In this document: positions 34,739 to 44,309 of the stretch, one piece after another | Layout of the letters: the number at the start of each line of letters is the position of its first letter | Numbering within the stretch: position 1 is the first letter of the stretch | DNA from: an uncultured Phascolarctobacterium sp. | GTDB lineage: Bacteria; Bacillota; Negativicutes; Acidaminococcales; Acidaminococcaceae | Assembly (NCBI RefSeq): GCF_937920985.1 | Contig: NZ_CALDXR010000059.1 | Location: forward strand, 10,509-74,508 | Length of the DNA stretch: 64,000 bases | Direction: 5' to 3' | The notes under the pieces: generated by a model | What the model saw: the letters and a program-made list of their open reading frames with translations, nothing else | Databases searched by the model: none | What the model was told of the DNA's origin: nothing | Program-made: the position numbers and the translations under genes

Positions 34739-36472
34739 TTACTTGGCTTCCTTGCTGCGATACTGAATCTTATACAGATGCGCGTACAGCCCGTCCATAG
34801 CCATCAGCTCATCATGGTTACCTTGCTCGATAAGCTGGCCCTTTTCCAGAACCATAATCTTATCGGCATTTTTAATCGTTGAAAGACGATGCGCAATAAC
34901 AAAGGATGTTCTGCCTACCATCAGGCGGTCCAGAGCCTCCTGTACCACGCGCTCGCTTTCCGTATCTAGTGCAGATGTTGCCTCGTCGAGAATCAGAATC
35001 TGCGGATTTTTCAATATTGCCCGGGCAATGGAAATACGCTGACGCTGACCACCGGAAATATTCATGCCACGGTCACCCAGCATTGTTTCGTAGCCATCAG
35101 GCAATTGCATAATAAAGTCGTGGGCATTAGCAGCCTTTGCTGCTGCCTCTACCTCCTCACGAGTCGCATCAAGGCGGCCGTAAAGAATGTTATCATAAAC
35201 AGAGCCGTTAAACAGCACTGTTTCCTGCGGTACGATACCAACCTGCTCACGCAGGGAATCAAGCGTAACCTTGCGGATATCATGACCGTCAATCGTAATG
35301 CTGCCGTTAATCGCATCATAGAACCGCGGCAACAGGCTGGCTACAGTAGATTTACCCGCACCGGAAGGACCGACAAAGGCAACCATTTCACCAGGCTTAA
35401 CCTCAAAGGAAACATGGCTCAGCACCTCTTCGTTTTCGTTATAAGCAAAGCTTACATCATTGAAGCGTACATCACCCTTCACCTTCGGCAGAACTTTGGC
35501 ATCAGGTGCATTTTTGATATCTTCCGGTAAATCAAGTACGTCAAAAACACGCTGCGCTGCAGCCAATGCCTTCTGAATATTGCCGATAACACGGCTCAAA
35601 CGTTTAATCGGGTTAGAAATATTAACAGCATAGGTCAGGAAGGCTACCAGAGAGCCTGCGGTGATACTGCCATTGATAACGCTGTTGCCGCCGTACCAGA
35701 GAATAATGGAAACGCCGACAGCCGCAACAAATTCAATCGTCGGAGTAAGCGTTGAGGAAAGCTGTGCATACTTCATATTAGCACGGAAGTTGTTCATATT
35801 TTCCTTGTCAAAACGGTCCACTTCATAGCCTTCACGCACAAAGGATTTGATTACGCGCGGAGAGGAAGCAACCTCCTGCAGTACAGAGGTAATATCAGCA
35901 GCAGCCTCCTGAATACGACTACCGGATTTACGGATGCGTTTGCCAAAGTTGTCGATAAAGAAGAGTACCACCGGAAAGGTTGCAAAGGTTACAAGAAACA
36001 GCTTCCAGTCCAAATAAATCATCATGACAATAGAAGCTACTAAAATCACTGTTTCAGTAATCATTTCCACAACGTTGTCTACCATCGCAGATTGCAATGC
36101 ACTTACGTCGTTGGTCACATAGCTCATAATCGTACCGGTTTTATGCTTGTCGTAAAAGCTCATGCTCAGGCGCTGCAGCTTTTCAAAAACGGCCTTACGG
36201 ATATCAATAATCACGCGCTGACCAACATAGTTCATCAGATAGCTCTGACCATAATAAGCAATACCACGAATAACAAATACAACAATAATGCTTAATACTA
36301 TCCAATTCAGCATAGTTGTATTTTTTTCACTCAACACCTGGTCAACCATATCCTTGATAACAAACGGCAAATAAGCTGTACCACCTGCAGCAATAATAGT
36401 ACAAATTCCAGCTGCCAAGCCTCGTTTCCAATATGGTTTAATATATTTCAATGCTCGAAAGTATAAATTCAT
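34739..36472 (-). CDS. msbA: Lipid A flippase MsbA, ABC half-transporter, 577 aa
   Basis: Six N-terminal membrane helices (residues 17-300) precede an ABC domain with GPSGAGKST, ISGGQRQRISIARAIL, ILILDEATSALD and AHRLSTIKNAD. It flips lipid A-core in the inner membrane. Its start overlaps the lpxB end by 4 nt and the waaA-lpxK gene follows 19 nt later, which confirms the lipid A role over a generic exporter. Confidence 0.95.
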   Translation of the reverse strand: MNLYFRALKYIKPYWKRGLAAGICTIIAAGGTAYLPFVIKDMVDQVLSEKNTTMLNWIVLSIIVVFVIRGIAYYGQSYLMNYVGQRVIIDIRKAVFEKLQRLSMSFYDKHKTGTIMSYVTNDVSALQSAMVDNVVEMITETVILVASIVMMIYLDWKLFLVTFATFPVVLFFIDNFGKRIRKSGSRIQEAAADITSVLQEVASSPRVIKSFVREGYEVDRFDKENMNNFRANMKYAQLSSTLTPTIEFVAAVGVSIILWYGGNSVINGSITAGSLVAFLTYAVNISNPIKRLSRVIGNIQKALAAAQRVFDVLDLPEDIKNAPDAKVLPKVKGDVRFNDVSFAYNENEEVLSHVSFEVKPGEMVAFVGPSGAGKSTVASLLPRFYDAINGSITIDGHDIRKVTLDSLREQVGIVPQETVLFNGSVYDNILYGRLDATREEVEAAAKAANAHDFIMQLPDGYETMLGDRGMNISGGQRQRISIARAILKNPQILILDEATSALDTESERVVQEALDRLMVGRTSFVIAHRLSTIKNADKIMVLEKGQLIEQGNHDELMAMDGLYAHLYKIQYRSKEAK

Positions 36473-37605
36473 TTTCTCTCCTCAGTCATTTTTAAGATTA
36501 ATTGAGCAACGCGGTTTACCGCACCGGGTTCACCAAGTCTGTGCTTCATATATGACAAATCGCTTTGCAACTGCGCCTGACGCTCAGGCTGCAAAAGCTC
36601 GACTGCAGTTTTGGCCAAATTTTCCGGGGTGAAATCCTCCTGCAGCAGCTCCGGCATAATTGTTCTGCCAGCTACGATATTCGGCAAGCCGATGTTAGGA
36701 ATGTTAATTACCAGACGCGCTATAAAAGCGTTCAGTGCCGATGTACGATAGACAATTACACTCGGAAGTCCGCATAAAGCAGCCTCCAGCGTTACTGTGC
36801 CGCTGGTTGCCAGCGCCAGGTCCGCCACACTGAACAAATCATAGTTATGGCCTTCAGTAATTTTCACCTCAATACCATACGCCGCTATCTTTTCCTGCAG
36901 CATGACCAGCGGAATAGTATTGGCACGCGGCATAACAAACTGCACATCTGGCATTTTCTTCTGTAAAAGCTTGGCGCCTGCCAGCAATGTCGGCAGCATT
37001 TTTTCAATCTCCATCAGACGACTGCCTGGCATCAGCAGCACCAGCTTTTTGCCAGGCTGCTTGCCAGCCCACGCTTCAGCCTCAGCCTTTGCCATCGTCG
37101 GGTGCACAATATCTACCAGCGGATGACCGACAAATTCTACCGGCGCACCTGCTTCCTTATATACATCGTATTCAAAGGGGAAGATGCAGGCAACCTTATC
37201 CACTATTTTCGCAACCTTTTTGGCACGGCCCTTGTTCCAGGCCCACGCCGACGGTGCAATATATGATACAACAGGAATTCCTTTATCATGAGCCAGCTTA
37301 GCCAGCTTCATATTAAAACCGGGGTAGTCGACAACCACCAGACAGTCCGGCTTGCGTTCGTCCATAACGCGCGCAAAATCACTGCGCAGGCGGAATAAAT
37401 CTGGCAGCTTGCGGATAACCTCCACAAAGCCCATTACGCCATGGTCCTTAATGTCCCACAGTACCTCGCCGCCAGCCTGACGCAGAGCGTCACCGCCCAT
37501 GCCAAAGACCTCAGCCTTGCTATCAAGTTTTTTTATAGCAGCAGTCACAGCAGCTGCATGGATATCGCCAGAGGCTTCTCCGGCAGATATTAATATTTTC
37601 GCCAT
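36469..37605 (-). CDS. lpxB: Lipid A disaccharide synthase LpxB, 378 aa
   Basis: ATG 37605 has AAGGAG six bases upstream and begins MAKILISAGEASGDIHAAAV, the GT19 N-terminus; the frame goes five codons further but with a poorer site. MPGSRLMEIEKMLP and MVMLQEKIAAYG-type blocks follow. It joins UDP-2,3-diacylglucosamine and lipid X. It is the first gene after the lpxI terminator, and a TATAAT box lies at 37644-37649. Confidence 0.95.
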   Translation of the reverse strand: MAKILISAGEASGDIHAAAVTAAIKKLDSKAEVFGMGGDALRQAGGEVLWDIKDHGVMGFVEVIRKLPDLFRLRSDFARVMDERKPDCLVVVDYPGFNMKLAKLAHDKGIPVVSYIAPSAWAWNKGRAKKVAKIVDKVACIFPFEYDVYKEAGAPVEFVGHPLVDIVHPTMAKAEAEAWAGKQPGKKLVLLMPGSRLMEIEKMLPTLLAGAKLLQKKMPDVQFVMPRANTIPLVMLQEKIAAYGIEVKITEGHNYDLFSVADLALATSGTVTLEAALCGLPSVIVYRTSALNAFIARLVINIPNIGLPNIVAGRTIMPELLQEDFTPENLAKTAVELLQPERQAQLQSDLSYMKHRLGEPGAVNRVAQLILKMTEERK

Positions 37606-37652
37606 GATGTCTCCTTGCATTTACCTATATATATTCAGTATATATTATAACA

Positions 37653-37684
37653 CAAAAAGCGGCTGACATAAGCTATCAGCCGCT
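37653..37684 (-). terminator. Terminator after lpxI
   Basis: A perfect 9-bp stem AGCGGCTGA/TCAGCCGCT (37658-37666, 37676-37684) is followed on the minus strand by TTTTTGTG. The lpxB promoter overlaps its end, so the lpxA-lpxI unit and the lpxB unit are separable. Confidence 0.88.
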
Positions 37685-37709
37685 AAGAAATACGAAATTT
37701 TTACGATAT

Positions 37710-38516
37710 TTATTTTACAAGAATGGTAATATTGTGCTCATCTGCCAGCGCAATCACCTTTTCGCGCTCCGGAATGATAGTATTACCTGCTTCAATAACA
37801 GCTCCGGTAGCACCGGCATGAATCATAGATTCAATCGTTGTCGTACCAAAACCGGGAATATCAAAGCGTTGATCCTGCTTCGGCTTGGCAGCCTTGGCTA
37901 CAATCACACCGCCCTTGCCTAAAAAACCGCCGCGCAAAATGCAGGCATCAGTGCCTTCAATTGCTTCTACTGCCATCACAGCACGATTTTTTACAACTAC
38001 GGTCTGACCAATATCAAGTCCGCCGATAGCCTTCGCCATCTCAAAGCCAAATTCCATATCCGCAAGCTCTGCCTCTGTAGGCTTACGCTTTGTCAGAACG
38101 CCAGGCTGTGGCAAAAGCGGTTTGATCAGCAAGGTCTGATCCATAACCTCAATGCCTTCGTCCTCCAGCTCCTTAACAATCGCATTCATGATAGTATCAT
38201 CCTTGCGGTCCGGAATAGTAGCTAAAATTTTTATCGCCCGCAGATCAGGAACAATCCTGCCTGCTTTGTACAAAACTTCCTTTGTTACCTTGCCGATCAT
38301 GGTGACCTTGGTAACCTTATTTTTTTTCAGCGTAGAAATAATCTTGCCAATTTTGCCGATGTTGATATCGTAATAAGCATCAACACTGCCAGGCAGCTCC
38401 TCGTCAATCCCTGGAACAACACCTACAGCGACAACATGGTAACCCAGCTCCTTTGCCGAGCGTGCTACCTCTACCGGCAGATGTCCGACACCTGAAAGTA
38501 CGCCCAGCACCTCCAT
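37710..38516 (-). CDS. lpxI: UDP-2,3-diacylglucosamine pyrophosphatase LpxI, 268 aa
   Basis: The likely start is ATG 38516 (MEVLGVLSGVGHLPVEVARS), with AGAGG at a fair distance; the longer frame would overlap lpxA heavily. PDRKDDTIMNAIVKELE, GQTVVVKNRAVMAVEAIEGTD and GATGAVIEAGNTI match LpxI (DUF1009). It replaces LpxH in making lipid X. It follows the lpxA stop by only a few bases. Confidence 0.93.
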   Translation of the reverse strand: MEVLGVLSGVGHLPVEVARSAKELGYHVVAVGVVPGIDEELPGSVDAYYDINIGKIGKIISTLKKNKVTKVTMIGKVTKEVLYKAGRIVPDLRAIKILATIPDRKDDTIMNAIVKELEDEGIEVMDQTLLIKPLLPQPGVLTKRKPTEAELADMEFGFEMAKAIGGLDIGQTVVVKNRAVMAVEAIEGTDACILRGGFLGKGGVIVAKAAKPKQDQRFDIPGFGTTTIESMIHAGATGAVIEAGNTIIPEREKVIALADEHNITILVK

Positions 38517-38520
38517 AGCC

Positions 38521-39327
38521 TTAGCCTCTGCGTGTACGGATGATGCCGCGTTCAACATTACGCAGGAAACGCAGCAGATGTTCCATAGGCTCGGAGCTTG
38601 TCAGCTCCTGCTCCATAGTGCTGATTGCCTCCTGCAGTGGCAGGCCGCTGCGATAAAGAATGCGGAAAGCCTTTTTCAGCTCGCTGCGTTCTTCTACAGG
38701 CATACCGGCGCGGGAAAGACCAACGCTGTTCAGGCCGGAAACAAAGGCAGGATCACCGGCGCAGATCATGAACGGAGGAACATCCTGGGTTACACGTGCC
38801 ATACCGCCAATCATTGCGTTACGGCCAATCTTGCAGAACTGGTGTACTGCAGACAAGCCACCGATAACAGCACGGTCCTCTACGATAACGTGGCCTGCAA
38901 GCGTAGCAACATTGGACATGATAACATTATTGCCTACAATGCAGTTATGTGCTACATGGGTGTAGGCCATCATCAGGATATTGTTGCCGATACGGGTTTC
39001 GTTGCCTTCGCCGCATGCACGATGAACAGTGCAGCATTCACGGAAGCTGCCGCCATCCCCGATAATGGTATAGCTTTTTTCACCTACAAATTTTAAATCC
39101 TGCGGTACTGCACCAATAGAACAGCCCGGGAAAAAATGGCAATTCTTGCCGATTTTAGTATATGGATGGATAGTCACATGTGCGCCAATCACGCAGCCGT
39201 CGCCAATCTCCGTATCTTCGTCGATAACAGCATAAGGACCTACGCTAACGTCCTTGCCGATTTTAGCAGACGGATGAATGATTGCAGTTTCATGGATACC
39301 ACTAGTTGGCATAATAACCGAACTCAT
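38521..39327 (-). CDS. lpxA: UDP-GlcNAc acyltransferase LpxA, 268 aa
   Basis: Start ATG 39327 with GGGGAG eight bases upstream; the frame can be opened at an earlier GTG but this overlaps the ribosome site. Left-handed beta-helix hexapeptides fill the first 190 residues (IHPSAKIGKDVSVGPYAVI), with HFFPGCSIG, CTVHRACGEGNET and AGDPAFVSGLNSVGLSR as landmarks and the helical end. It adds the first acyl chain at position 3. It starts a short unit with lpxI. Confidence 0.95.
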   Translation of the reverse strand: MSSVIMPTSGIHETAIIHPSAKIGKDVSVGPYAVIDEDTEIGDGCVIGAHVTIHPYTKIGKNCHFFPGCSIGAVPQDLKFVGEKSYTIIGDGGSFRECCTVHRACGEGNETRIGNNILMMAYTHVAHNCIVGNNVIMSNVATLAGHVIVEDRAVIGGLSAVHQFCKIGRNAMIGGMARVTQDVPPFMICAGDPAFVSGLNSVGLSRAGMPVEERSELKKAFRILYRSGLPLQEAISTMEQELTSSEPMEHLLRFLRNVERGIIRTRRG

Positions 39328-39503
39328 TATTTTCACTCCCCAAATAAGATATTAATCAAGCAATTAAATATAAATATAATACTATAATCACAGGTATCCA
39401 CGATTTTTAACACTACAAAAATCACAGTTAAATGAATTTAGCATTAATTTGAGCTGTATTGCTCGCTTATTCTACCAATTACAGCTTTTTTGTATTTTGC
39501 TGA

Positions 39504-39950
39504 TTAATTTTCTTTCGGGTCCATAATAGCAAAGGTGCAATCGCATTCGCAGGCAACCTTGCCGTCAACCTTACCCTCGCAATGAATGATACCCATGCTG
39601 CCGCGCATAATTTTAGTTACCTCAGCGGTGGTTACAACCTGGTCACCGGGCACAACCTGCTTGCGGAAGCGTACATTGTCTATTTTAGCGAAAACAGCAA
39701 TCTTGCCGCGGTTTTCTTCCGGATACAGCATAGCAACGCCGCCAACCTGAGCCATAGCCTCAATCAGCAGTACGCCGGGCATAATCGGTTCATTAGGGAA
39801 ATGACCTAAGAACTGCATTTCATTAGCGGTAATATTTTTAATACCTACTGCGCGCTTCATAGGCTCAACTTCCAGAATGCGGTCAACCAAAAGCATCGGA
39901 TAACGATGCGGCAGAATCTTTTTAATTTCGTTAATATCTAATACTGTCAT
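39504..39950 (-). CDS. fabZ: Beta-hydroxyacyl-ACP dehydratase FabZ, 148 aa
   Basis: PHRYPMLLVDRILEVEP and GHFPNEPIMPGVLLIEAMAQ carry the catalytic His and Glu of FabZ. It dehydrates 3-hydroxyacyl-ACP, the precursor shared with lipid A synthesis, which explains its place after lpxC (gap 3 nt). The 176-nt space before lpxA shows no gene. Confidence 0.96.
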   Translation of the reverse strand: MTVLDINEIKKILPHRYPMLLVDRILEVEPMKRAVGIKNITANEMQFLGHFPNEPIMPGVLLIEAMAQVGGVAMLYPEENRGKIAVFAKIDNVRFRKQVVPGDQVVTTAEVTKIMRGSMGIIHCEGKVDGKVACECDCTFAIMDPKEN

Positions 39951-39953
39951 TTA

Positions 39954-40802
39954 TTACTCCCCCTTTGTTCTGTAAGCCTGTATTTGCTTAGCGATTGCGG
40001 AATTAAAGGCGTGGCCTGTTTTTACGGCAATAACATGCGCTTTAATCGGTCCCAGCAGATACAAGTCGCCGATGGCATCAAGTATCTTGTGTCTGATCAG
40101 TTCATCGTCAAAACGCGGCACAGAAAGAATTTTTTCATCATCAAAAACAACTACATTCTCTAACGAACCGCCAAGGCCCAGTCCCATCTTACGCAGCATT
40201 TCCAGCTCGGAAGTAAAAGCCACTGTTCTGGCAGCCATAATATCCTTTTTAAAGCTCTCCTTATCGAGCAGGATATCGAAATACTGGGTTCCCAGCATCG
40301 GATGACTATTGATAGAAGTAAAAGAAATTCTGTAGCCGTCATAAGGTAAAATAACGATATAACGGTCATTGTCATAAACGGAAAATGCTTTATCAACGGC
40401 ATATATATGACGTTCTGCCTCCTGCTGCACCGGTTCTGCTTTTTCAATTAGCTCGCAGAAAACCTTAGCACTGCCGTCTGTTACCGGCGGTTCCGGGGAA
40501 GACATTTCAATACGGATATTGTCAATCGCCATCATAGACAGCGCACCCATAAGATGCTCTACTGTAAAAACCTCAGCACCATTGGCACTAAGAGTTGTTG
40601 CCTTTACCGTGGAGCTTACATTCTCCGGCAAAGCTTTTATTTCCGGTCTGTCAGGTAAATCGGTACGGATGAAGATGATGCCTGTATCAGGTGCTGCAGG
40701 CTTCAGCGTCATCAGCACATCCTTGCCGGAATGCAGACCAATGCCAGAATAGGATACCTCTTTAGCAATTGTATGCTGGTATTCCTTTTTTTGTTCGGTC
40801 AT
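39954..40802 (-). CDS. lpxC: UDP-3-O-acyl-GlcNAc deacetylase LpxC, 282 aa
   Basis: Zinc site motifs are visible: VEHLMGALSMMAIDNIRIEM, HKILDAIGDLYLLG and KTGHAFNSAIAKQ; the N-terminus has SYSGIGLHSGKDV. It performs the first committed lipid A step. It lies between the acyltransferase (21 nt upstream) and fabZ. Confidence 0.96.
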   Translation of the reverse strand: MTEQKKEYQHTIAKEVSYSGIGLHSGKDVLMTLKPAAPDTGIIFIRTDLPDRPEIKALPENVSSTVKATTLSANGAEVFTVEHLMGALSMMAIDNIRIEMSSPEPPVTDGSAKVFCELIEKAEPVQQEAERHIYAVDKAFSVYDNDRYIVILPYDGYRISFTSINSHPMLGTQYFDILLDKESFKKDIMAARTVAFTSELEMLRKMGLGLGGSLENVVVFDDEKILSVPRFDDELIRHKILDAIGDLYLLGPIKAHVIAVKTGHAFNSAIAKQIQAYRTKGE

Positions 40803-40823
40803 TTTACTCCTCCTTTATCAAAT

Positions 40824-41714
40824 TTATTTTTTTCTGCCAAAACGCTGGCGTCCGTCCTTCCAACGGTCATGCACCCAGAACCACATTTCCGGATGCGCAA
40901 TAATCTCATGCTCCAGAATTGTAACCAGCTCACGGGTTACTGCGTAAAAATCCTGCTCCTTGTTTTTAGTTTTCGGGGTGTACAAGGGAGGATAAATTTT
41001 AGCAGTACAGCTGCCATCTGCATTATTGTGCAGAAAGATTGGTAAAATCGGTGAACCGTAAATACGCGAAAGCGCCGCCGGTCCCATCGGGATAACAGAA
41101 TCCTTGCCGAACAGATCAATGCGCACGCCATCATCATTCGTATCCTGGTCGTAAAGAATACCCAGAAGATTTTTTTCACGCAGCATACGGCTGATTGCCA
41201 GCAATCCATGCTCACCACGGTTATAGGTAACCTTTTGTCCTACCATCTGGCGGAATTCATTGATGAGCTTATCCATATGACCATTATTCTGCTTACGCGT
41301 AATAGAAAGCATAGGATAGCCATGCAGCGCTACAGTTGCGCCTAAAAGCTCCCAGTTACCGTAATGGCCGGTAGCCATAATGACGCCCTTGCCCTGTGCA
41401 TAAGCAGCCTCCAGATATTCCAGGCCTTCTACCCTTACTTTTTGGTCAATATTATCCTTATTCAGCAAGGGGAAGCGCATAACCTCCACGACCATGCGAC
41501 CAAAGCGATGCAGGCTTTCTTCAGCGATTTGGGCCGCTCTTGCTTCATCAACCCCCAGGCATTCGCGAATGTTGGCCTCTGCCATCTGCATACGCCAGCG
41601 CGGTACAACCATTACTGCTACGCTGCCCAGGAATTTTGCCACCAGCTTGCGCAGCCACAGGGGTGAAACACACATAAATTTACTAAAAAGCTTGACTATA
41701 TAATAACCTAACAA
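40824..41714 (-). CDS. Second lipid A late acyltransferase (LpxL family), 296 aa
   Basis: The catalytic HxxxxE is in ATGHYGNWELLGAT; GILYDQDTNDDGVRIDLFG, GPAALSRIYGSPILPIFLHN and the final HDRWK are family blocks. It is paralogous to 28052-28954. Located between lpxD and lpxC, it probably adds one of the two secondary chains. Which chain cannot be read. Confidence 0.92.
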   Translation of the reverse strand: MLGYYIVKLFSKFMCVSPLWLRKLVAKFLGSVAVMVVPRWRMQMAEANIRECLGVDEARAAQIAEESLHRFGRMVVEVMRFPLLNKDNIDQKVRVEGLEYLEAAYAQGKGVIMATGHYGNWELLGATVALHGYPMLSITRKQNNGHMDKLINEFRQMVGQKVTYNRGEHGLLAISRMLREKNLLGILYDQDTNDDGVRIDLFGKDSVIPMGPAALSRIYGSPILPIFLHNNADGSCTAKIYPPLYTPKTKNKEQDFYAVTRELVTILEHEIIAHPEMWFWVHDRWKDGRQRFGRKK

Positions 41715-41729
41715 GCCTTCACCACCTAC

Positions 41730-42752
41730 TTATTTTTTCAGCTCTGCCAGTTCCTTTTCCAGAGCCTTGACGCGCTTGAGCATATCGCCCACCTTGCGCA
41801 GATTTGCTTCCTGGCGCAGCCATTCCTTCATCGGCATTGCAGGGAAGCCACCCATAACAGAGTTATCAGGAACATTGTTGGTAATGCCGGTTTTGCCGCC
41901 AAAGACGCAATTGCTGCCAATGGTAATGTGGCCTACAGTACCAACCTGGCCGGCAAAGGTAACATTATTGCCAACAGTTACGCTGCCGGAAATACCAACA
42001 TGCGCAACAACAAGACAGTTTTCGCCTAAGATATCGTTGTGGCCCAGATGTACCAGGTTATCAATCTTGGTGCCCTTGCCAACGATAGTGCTGTCAACGG
42101 TAGCACGGTCGATACAGGTGTTGTTGCCAATCTCTACATCATCCTGCAGCACTACATTACCGGTTTGCAGCACCTTGCTGTGCTTGCCGTTCTGGGTAAT
42201 ATAGCCAAAGCCGTCACCGCCGATAACAGAACCGGACTGCAGAATAACTCTGTCGCCCAGTACGCAATCCTCACGGATGGTGGTATTAGGATAAAGGGTA
42301 CAATCCTTGCCCATTTTTACGCGTTTGCCGACATAAGCGTGCGGATAAATTACGCAGCCGTCACCAATCTCAGCATCGTCCTCTACTACCGCAAAGGGTT
42401 GGATAGCAACATTGCTGCCGATTTTTGCTTTTTTGGATACATAAGCATAAGGACTGATAACGCGCTCTACCTCCTCCTGCGGGCGGAACAGCTCCAGCAG
42501 GGCAGCGAAAGCTGCACGCGGGTTAGCAACTCTGATAACCGGACGGCCATCAAGCTCTGGATCCTCAGGGCTCAGAACCATTACACCGGCCTTGCTGAGA
42601 TGACAATGCTCTACATGAGGCGGCACAGCAAAGGAAATATCCTTCGGACCTGCCTCCACCAGTCCATTGACACCGGTAATGAGCAATTCGGGGTTATCAT
42701 GCTCTACTGTACCTTTTAAAAACTCAGCTAATTCTTGTACACTCTTCTCCAT
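41730..42752 (-). CDS. lpxD: UDP-3-O-acylglucosamine N-acyltransferase LpxD, 340 aa
   Basis: An N-terminal uridine-binding domain is followed by hexapeptide repeats (about 105-300) and a C-terminal helix. VIGGDGFGYI, NTCIDRATVDSTIVGKGTKI and NLVHLGHNDILGENC (catalytic His) are LpxD landmarks. It adds the N-linked acyl chain. It follows a terminator after the Skp-like lipoprotein, so it likely starts its own unit with lpxL-lpxC-fabZ. Confidence 0.95.
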   Translation of the reverse strand: MEKSVQELAEFLKGTVEHDNPELLITGVNGLVEAGPKDISFAVPPHVEHCHLSKAGVMVLSPEDPELDGRPVIRVANPRAAFAALLELFRPQEEVERVISPYAYVSKKAKIGSNVAIQPFAVVEDDAEIGDGCVIYPHAYVGKRVKMGKDCTLYPNTTIREDCVLGDRVILQSGSVIGGDGFGYITQNGKHSKVLQTGNVVLQDDVEIGNNTCIDRATVDSTIVGKGTKIDNLVHLGHNDILGENCLVVAHVGISGSVTVGNNVTFAGQVGTVGHITIGSNCVFGGKTGITNNVPDNSVMGGFPAMPMKEWLRQEANLRKVGDMLKRVKALEKELAELKK

Positions 42753-42782
42753 TTCATACCTCCACCATAAAGCTGCTTACGC

Positions 42783-42810
42783 AAAAAGCGGACGGACTAC
42801 CCGCCCGCTT
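42783..42810 (-). terminator. Terminator between Skp-like lipoprotein and lpxD
   Basis: A stem with one mismatch pairs AAGCGG (42786-42791) and the adjacent CGG with the CCG and CCGCTT (42805-42810) segments; on the minus strand TTTTTGCG follows. It lies 12 nt after the lipoprotein stop. Confidence 0.75.
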
Positions 42811-42821
42811 CAGGGTGCTGC

Positions 42822-43229
42822 TTATTTCATTTTTGCAATTACATCACTAGTAACATCAGTACCGCCTTGTGGAACAGCGCGCTTATCTAAAATAGCGCCC
42901 AGCTTTTTCTCATCGGAAACCTGCTTCAGTGCAGTATCCAGGCTGGCCTTCAGTTTATTTTGAGCCTCGCTTTGAATCAGCTTAGCCTTAGCGCCATAAT
43001 CTTCGGCAACCTTTTTAGCATCATCGCCGGTTTTGCCTGCCATATCCTTATCCATCTGGGTTTTCAGGTCAGTCATTTTTTTAGTAACATCTTCCTGAGT
43101 TGTTTTTACGATAGGAGCTTCAGCTTCAATCTTGCTCATATCAACAGTACCAAAATCAGCATTGCGTCCGCTGCAGCCAAAAGTAAACATAGATGCTGCA
43201 ATCATCAAACCAGCAATAATTTTTTTCAT
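42822..43229 (-). CDS. Small OmpH-like lipoprotein, 135 aa
   Basis: ATG 43229 with GTGAGG upstream; the frame opens five codons earlier at a GTG that lies inside the ribosome site. The signal MKKIIAGLMIAASMFTFGCS has a lipobox at Cys19. The rest is a charged helix with KTTQEDVTKKMTDLKTQM and KLGAILDKRAVPQGG...DVTSDVI, which echoes the end of the OmpH/Skp protein at 44310. It is probably a lipid-anchored chaperone-like paralogue. It follows the next lipoprotein by 54 nt. Confidence 0.7.
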   Translation of the reverse strand: MKKIIAGLMIAASMFTFGCSGRNADFGTVDMSKIEAEAPIVKTTQEDVTKKMTDLKTQMDKDMAGKTGDDAKKVAEDYGAKAKLIQSEAQNKLKASLDTALKQVSDEKKLGAILDKRAVPQGGTDVTSDVIAKMK

Positions 43230-43283
43230 AATTTTTAACCTCACTTAATTATAGCATGAATCAGGCCCGGGCACGTGAACGTA

Positions 43284-44204
43284 TCACGTCTTTTTTAAGG
43301 CCTTGATTATGGCATCGGTAATATCCTCCGCCTTCATATTAACTCTAAACTTATTAAAAACAATAGTATAACCGCGTTCATGCGCCAGCTTCACAGCCTG
43401 ACTTTCGATATCCTGATTGATTTGCTTCTTCAAGCTATCATTCTTCTCCTGCTGCTTATCAATTTCTCTGTCGATAACACTCAGCGCATTGTTTAATGCC
43501 TTCGGTGCCGTATCAAGCATTTCCTTGTCGCGTTCCTCCGGCGATTTGAGCTGCTGCATAGCCTGAGCATGATACTTCTGTGCCATCTCACGCATCCGCT
43601 TCTCAGCCTGCTCTTTATAAGGCAATACCTTGGCATCAACCAGGCGTCGTTTTTCCGCCTGCAGCTCACCAATCTGCACACCACGCTCCTGCTGCAAATG
43701 CTGCAGCTGCTTTTCAACCGCCTGACGTTCATCAGGCTTCATTTTTACGGTCTCCAGCAGCGCGCGTAAATTAAACAGCTTCAGCTTATAGGCTTCTTCA
43801 ACCTCTGTTTTGCGTGCAGCCAGCTTGCTGTCTGCTTCTGCCTCAGCCTGTGCTACAAACTTCTGTAGCTTAGCATTTTCAATCTCCCTTTGTTCTACCA
43901 TCCGGGTATTGAAATCAGCCTCCATGAAGCTTTGCTGGCTTAACTGCCGCAGACTGCGCAGCTTATTCAAGCTGCTTAGCTGCGCCTTGGCCAACTCCTC
44001 CTGACCTTTACGCTTGTTCAGCAGATCCTGCAGGATTTTTTCGCCCTGCTCCAGCTTAGCATACTGAGGATGGGCGCTTACCGCCTGCTCCCAGTTGATA
44101 ACAGCAATTTTTTCCTGCGGTCCCCGGAAATTGGTACTGCATGCCGAAATCAGCAGAGCAGCTGCAATAATAGCACTTATTTTTACCAGCTTGTTCTTCT
44201 TCAT
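43284..44204 (-). CDS. OmpH/Skp-like coiled-coil lipoprotein, 306 aa
   Basis: ATG 44204 is preceded by GGAGGCAGGC. The signal MKKNKLVKISAIIAAALLIS ends in a lipobox (SACS). IAVINWEQAVSAHPQYAKLE is the OmpH-like start; a long coiled coil follows (40-260) with Glu, Gln and Lys, and the tail YTIVFNKFRVNMKAEDITDA resembles Skp ends. It is about twice the length of Skp. Role as a membrane-anchored periplasmic holdase is inferred. Confidence 0.78.
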   Translation of the reverse strand: MKKNKLVKISAIIAAALLISACSTNFRGPQEKIAVINWEQAVSAHPQYAKLEQGEKILQDLLNKRKGQEELAKAQLSSLNKLRSLRQLSQQSFMEADFNTRMVEQREIENAKLQKFVAQAEAEADSKLAARKTEVEEAYKLKLFNLRALLETVKMKPDERQAVEKQLQHLQQERGVQIGELQAEKRRLVDAKVLPYKEQAEKRMREMAQKYHAQAMQQLKSPEERDKEMLDTAPKALNNALSVIDREIDKQQEKNDSLKKQINQDIESQAVKLAHERGYTIVFNKFRVNMKAEDITDAIIKALKKT

Positions 44205-44309
44205 GCCTGCCTCCAATAACATTGCTGAACATCCGTAAATACCGCGATTAAATTGACATTACACAAGGCAATCTGCCAACTTCAGAGCAACAATGCGCTG
44301 AAGAAGCTG

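Noticed and set aside
38516..38558. Longer LpxI N-terminus
   Set aside because: It would overlap the end of lpxA; homology starts at MEVLGVLSG.
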